From an uncultured Lachnospira sp. (GTDB lineage: Bacteria; Bacillota; Clostridia; Lachnospirales; Lachnospiraceae): a stretch of DNA of 15,946 nucleotides. Every line of letters starts with the position of its first letter. The first letter of the stretch is position 1. The stretch lies in the NCBI GenBank assembly GCA_934358235.1, contig CAKRKK010000034.1, positions 1 to 15,946 of the forward strand. Reading direction: 5' to 3'. A model generated the notes under the pieces. It saw nothing but the letters and a program-made list of their open reading frames with translations, did not search any database and had not been told where the DNA came from. This document shows, in pieces, positions 14,247 to 15,946 of the stretch. The position numbers and the translations under genes are program-made.

Positions 14247-15194
14247 GTGGATGATAAAAGATATGCTGTGCTTATAGATTCGGATAATATTTCATCAAAG
14301 TATATATCTGATATACTTGATGAGATGACTAAGTATGGTGTTATAACATATAAAAGAATATATGGAGACTGGACGAGCACACAGGCAAATAAGTGGAAAA
14401 AGGAGCTTATGGAGAATTCCATAACACCTATCCAGCAGTTCCGTAATACTGTTGGAAAGAATGCTACGGACTCGACACTTATTATAGATGCTATGGATAT
14501 TCTTTACACTAACAATGTCGATGGCTTCTGTATAGTGTCCTCAGATGGCGACTTTACAAGACTGGCAAGCCGTTTAAGAGAGTCAGGAATGGATGTTATA
14601 GGAATGGGTGAGAATAAAACACCGCGTTCGTTCAGGGCTGCCTGCTCAGTGTTTACTGATCTTGAACTGTTACGGGAACAGGCACATGAGGATGAGCCAG
14701 ACAGCAAGCCGGCAAAGAAGAAAGCAAGCAGCAATATTATAAAGCAGTCTAAGATAGAGAATGCAATAATAGAGATAATTCAGGAAAATGATAACAAGGG
14801 AAAGCAGACCGGACTTGGAGAGTTAGGCAGCAGGCTGCAGAAGAAGTATTCAGATTTCGATGTAAGAAATTATGGTTACAGCTCCTTATCAACATTTTTA
14901 GAAGAGATGAATAGTCTGGAGCTTAAAAAGTTTAACAACACAGTACTTGTACGGCTTAAAGAAGATAAGAATATGAAGGAAAAGGTCACAGAGTATGCTG
15001 TGAATTATGTAAAAACCAATGATAATGGAGTCGAGCTTGGAGCACTTGGTCAGAAGATACACAGTAATTATCCTGACTTTAAGGTAAAGGAATATGGGTA
15101 TTCTACTTTATCAAAGTTCATAATGGGAATAAAGTGCCTTGTTATCAAGATTACAAGCGAGAACAGAAGAATGGTTTATCTTAAGGAAAAATAG
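14247..15194 (+). CDS. NYN-domain (PIN-like) protein with two OST-HTH/LOTUS domains
   Basis: This 315-residue soluble protein begins with a NYN domain (residues about 4-142), a PIN-fold nuclease relative in the LabA/DUF88 group. The acidic residues expected at a metal site are Asp11 and Asp13 (LIDSDN), Asp75 and Asp81 (ATDSTLIIDAMD) and Asp100 and Asp102 (SSDGDF), so catalysis looks intact. A Lys-rich linker leads to two OST-HTH domains, residues about 167-238 and 243-313. Each carries the YGYSSLSTF / YGYSTLSKF signature and a preceding YSDFDV / YPDFKV. Related LOTUS domains bind RNA, and the eukaryotic protein MARF1 combines a NYN nuclease with several of them. A bacterial role in RNA cleavage or surveillance is inferred. 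It starts with GTG. The gene is closely followed by luxS, the two separated by only 39 bases, so they are probably cotranscribed. Confidence 0.9.
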   Translation: MDDKRYAVLIDSDNISSKYISDILDEMTKYGVITYKRIYGDWTSTQANKWKKELMENSITPIQQFRNTVGKNATDSTLIIDAMDILYTNNVDGFCIVSSDGDFTRLASRLRESGMDVIGMGENKTPRSFRAACSVFTDLELLREQAHEDEPDSKPAKKKASSNIIKQSKIENAIIEIIQENDNKGKQTGLGELGSRLQKKYSDFDVRNYGYSSLSTFLEEMNSLELKKFNNTVLVRLKEDKNMKEKVTEYAVNYVKTNDNGVELGALGQKIHSNYPDFKVKEYGYSTLSKFIMGIKCLVIKITSENRRMVYLKEK

Positions 15195-15219
15195 AATATA
15201 AAATTAAATCAAGTGATAA

Positions 15220-15227
15220 AGGAAAGG
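15220..15227 (+). promoter_or_regulatory. Ribosome binding site deciding the luxS start
   Basis: AGGAAAGG sits six bases before the ATG at 15234. An in-frame GTG at 15213 has no site of its own and would add seven residues not seen in the family. Confidence 0.75.
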
Positions 15228-15233
15228 AAAATT

Positions 15234-15713
15234 ATGAATAAAATAGCAAGTTTTACAGTTAATCATCTGGATCTTTTAACAGGAGTATATGTATCAAGAA
15301 AGGATTATCAGGGAGATGTTGTACTTACAACCTTTGACCTTAGATTTACAAGGCCCAATGTAGAGGCACCTATGGATACAGCAGGTATTCATTCGATAGA
15401 ACACCTGATGGCTACATTTTTAAGAAATAATAAGGAATGGGCGGATAAGACTATATACTTTGGACCGATGGGCTGCAGAACAGGTTTTTATGTAATATTT
15501 TCAGGTGATCTTAAGTCAGAAGATATACTTGAGGTGCTTAGAGAAGGGGCAGAATATGTACTTTCATATGAAGGCGAGATTCCAGGTTATTCTCCAAGAG
15601 ATTGCGGTAACTATCTTGATAATAACCTTACACTTGCTAAGCTGTATATGAAGAAGTTCAAGGAAGAGGTGCTTGATAATCCTGTTCCTGAAAGACTTAA
15701 TTATCCACAATAA
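15234..15713 (+). CDS. luxS: S-ribosylhomocysteine lyase (LuxS)
   Basis: LuxS cleaves S-ribosylhomocysteine into homocysteine and 4,5-dihydroxypentane-2,3-dione, the precursor of autoinducer-2, in the activated methyl cycle. The 159-residue length is normal. The metal ligands are His53 and His57 in HSIEHLM and Cys124 in RDCGNY; Glu56 is the catalytic base and Cys81 in MGCRTGFY the acid/base cysteine. All are conserved, so the enzyme should be active. No pfs (nucleosidase) or methionine gene is adjacent. It closely follows the NYN-LOTUS gene without a promoter that I can see and is ended by two consecutive hairpins. Whether the organism signals with autoinducer-2 or uses LuxS only for methyl recycling cannot be told here. 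Confidence 0.97.
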   Translation: MNKIASFTVNHLDLLTGVYVSRKDYQGDVVLTTFDLRFTRPNVEAPMDTAGIHSIEHLMATFLRNNKEWADKTIYFGPMGCRTGFYVIFSGDLKSEDILEVLREGAEYVLSYEGEIPGYSPRDCGNYLDNNLTLAKLYMKKFKEEVLDNPVPERLNYPQ

Positions 15714-15754
15714 TAATTATATAGCAATCAGGTAATTAATAGTCCAGAAAAGTG

Positions 15755-15815
15755 AAGTAACTCCTGTTGAAACAAGCTTTGTGAATATAGCTTATATCAA
15801 CAGGAGTTACTTTTT
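15755..15815 (+). terminator. Strong intrinsic terminator of luxS
   Basis: AAGTAACTCCTGTTGA (15755-15770) pairs perfectly over 16 bases with 15797-15812, and TTTTT begins at 15811. The loop contains its own AAGCT/AGCTT stem. On the minus strand CTTTTC follows, so it may also stop the gene entering from the right. Confidence 0.93.
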
Positions 15816-15836
15816 GCTGGTTACATACCAGCTTTT
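15816..15836 (+). terminator. Second terminator hairpin immediately after the first
   Basis: GCTGGT (15816-15821), loop TACAT, ACCAGC (15827-15832), then TTTT. The hairpin begins right where the previous U-run ends, giving a double plus-strand terminator. Confidence 0.75.
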
Positions 15837-15854
15837 AATATATTTTAATAATTA

Positions 15855-15946
15855 TTATACTTCAAAGATAAGATCTCCATAGCTTGGGAATGGCCAGAAT
15901 TCCTTATCTACGATCATTTCAAGCTTATCAGCAGGTGCTCTTAACT
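15855..15946 (-). CDS. C-terminal end of a probable type III glutamine synthetase (partial)
   Basis: Only the last 29 codons are present; the gene continues beyond the right edge. The visible tail reads RAPADKLEMIVDKEFWPFP then SYGDLIFEV and stop. The ADxLE...V...WP.P.Y.DLLF pattern recalls the C terminus of type III glutamine synthetase (GlnN), which makes glutamine from glutamate and ammonia and is common in gut Clostridia and Bacteroides. With so little sequence, another glutamine synthetase class is possible. It converges on luxS, and the stem-loop at 15755-15812 may terminate both. Confidence 0.68.
   Translation of the reverse strand, partial: LRAPADKLEMIVDKEFWPFPSYGDLIFEV

Noticed and set aside
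1..15946. Search for tRNA, rRNA, CRISPR arrays, insertion sequences, riboswitches and prophage genes
   Set aside because: No direct repeats with spacers, transposase, integrase, cloverleaf-like segment or recognised riboswitch core was seen by eye; a covariance-model scan could still find a diverged RNA.

Overview
The window comes from an AT-rich, low-GC Gram-positive anaerobe, most likely a gut member of the Clostridia close to Lachnospiraceae. Support for this includes strong Shine-Dalgarno sites before nearly every gene, a standalone hydroxylamine reductase (Hcp), LuxS, what looks like the tail of a type III glutamine synthetase, a very large secreted protein built of MBG/YDG/Ig-like modules, and a small four-cysteine protein resembling a family I associate with Lachnospiraceae. 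I see no rRNA, tRNA, CRISPR array, insertion sequence or phage gene. The host assignment is inference from gene content and base composition.

Layout. Positions 1-2454 (+) hold a histidine phosphatase, a two-CBS-domain protein and biotin synthase (bioB, with a near-consensus promoter), closed by a strong bidirectional terminator at 2566-2609. On the minus strand, 2697-3485 encodes a soluble PocR-domain sensor joined to a short chemoreceptor signalling hairpin. It diverges from hcp (3705-5312, +). The shared intergenic region carries one inverted repeat that overlaps the -35 box of the sensor promoter and lies about 41 bases before the predicted hcp start. Next come a regulator with two tandem XRE-type helix-turn-helix domains (5473-6156) and a 1983-residue secreted, membrane-anchored protein (6272-12223) with its own strong promoter. 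Its N-terminal transglutaminase-like domain lacks the catalytic cysteine.

From 12573 to 15713 four plus-strand genes follow with no terminator visible between them: a rhodanese-TtcA-type tRNA thiolation fusion, a small four-cysteine protein, a NYN-domain protein with two OST-HTH (LOTUS) domains, and luxS. Between the first two lies a 22-copy hexamer array. Tandem hairpins end luxS, and the 3' end of a minus-strand gene resembling type III glutamine synthetase enters at the right edge.

Working picture. The window mixes housekeeping (biotin, methyl cycle, nitrogen), nitrosative or redox stress (Hcp with a possible sensor), RNA modification and RNA-protein functions (the thiolase fusion and NYN-LOTUS), and one surface protein with its putative regulator. 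The points most worth a second look are the hcp/PocR divergent control region, the pseudo-transglutaminase surface protein, the double-HTH regulator with a hairpin in its leader, and the hexamer array inside the thiolase-LuxS cluster. Several intergenic regions also carry short tandem arrays just 3' of genes, which suggests a recurrent slippage habit in this genome.
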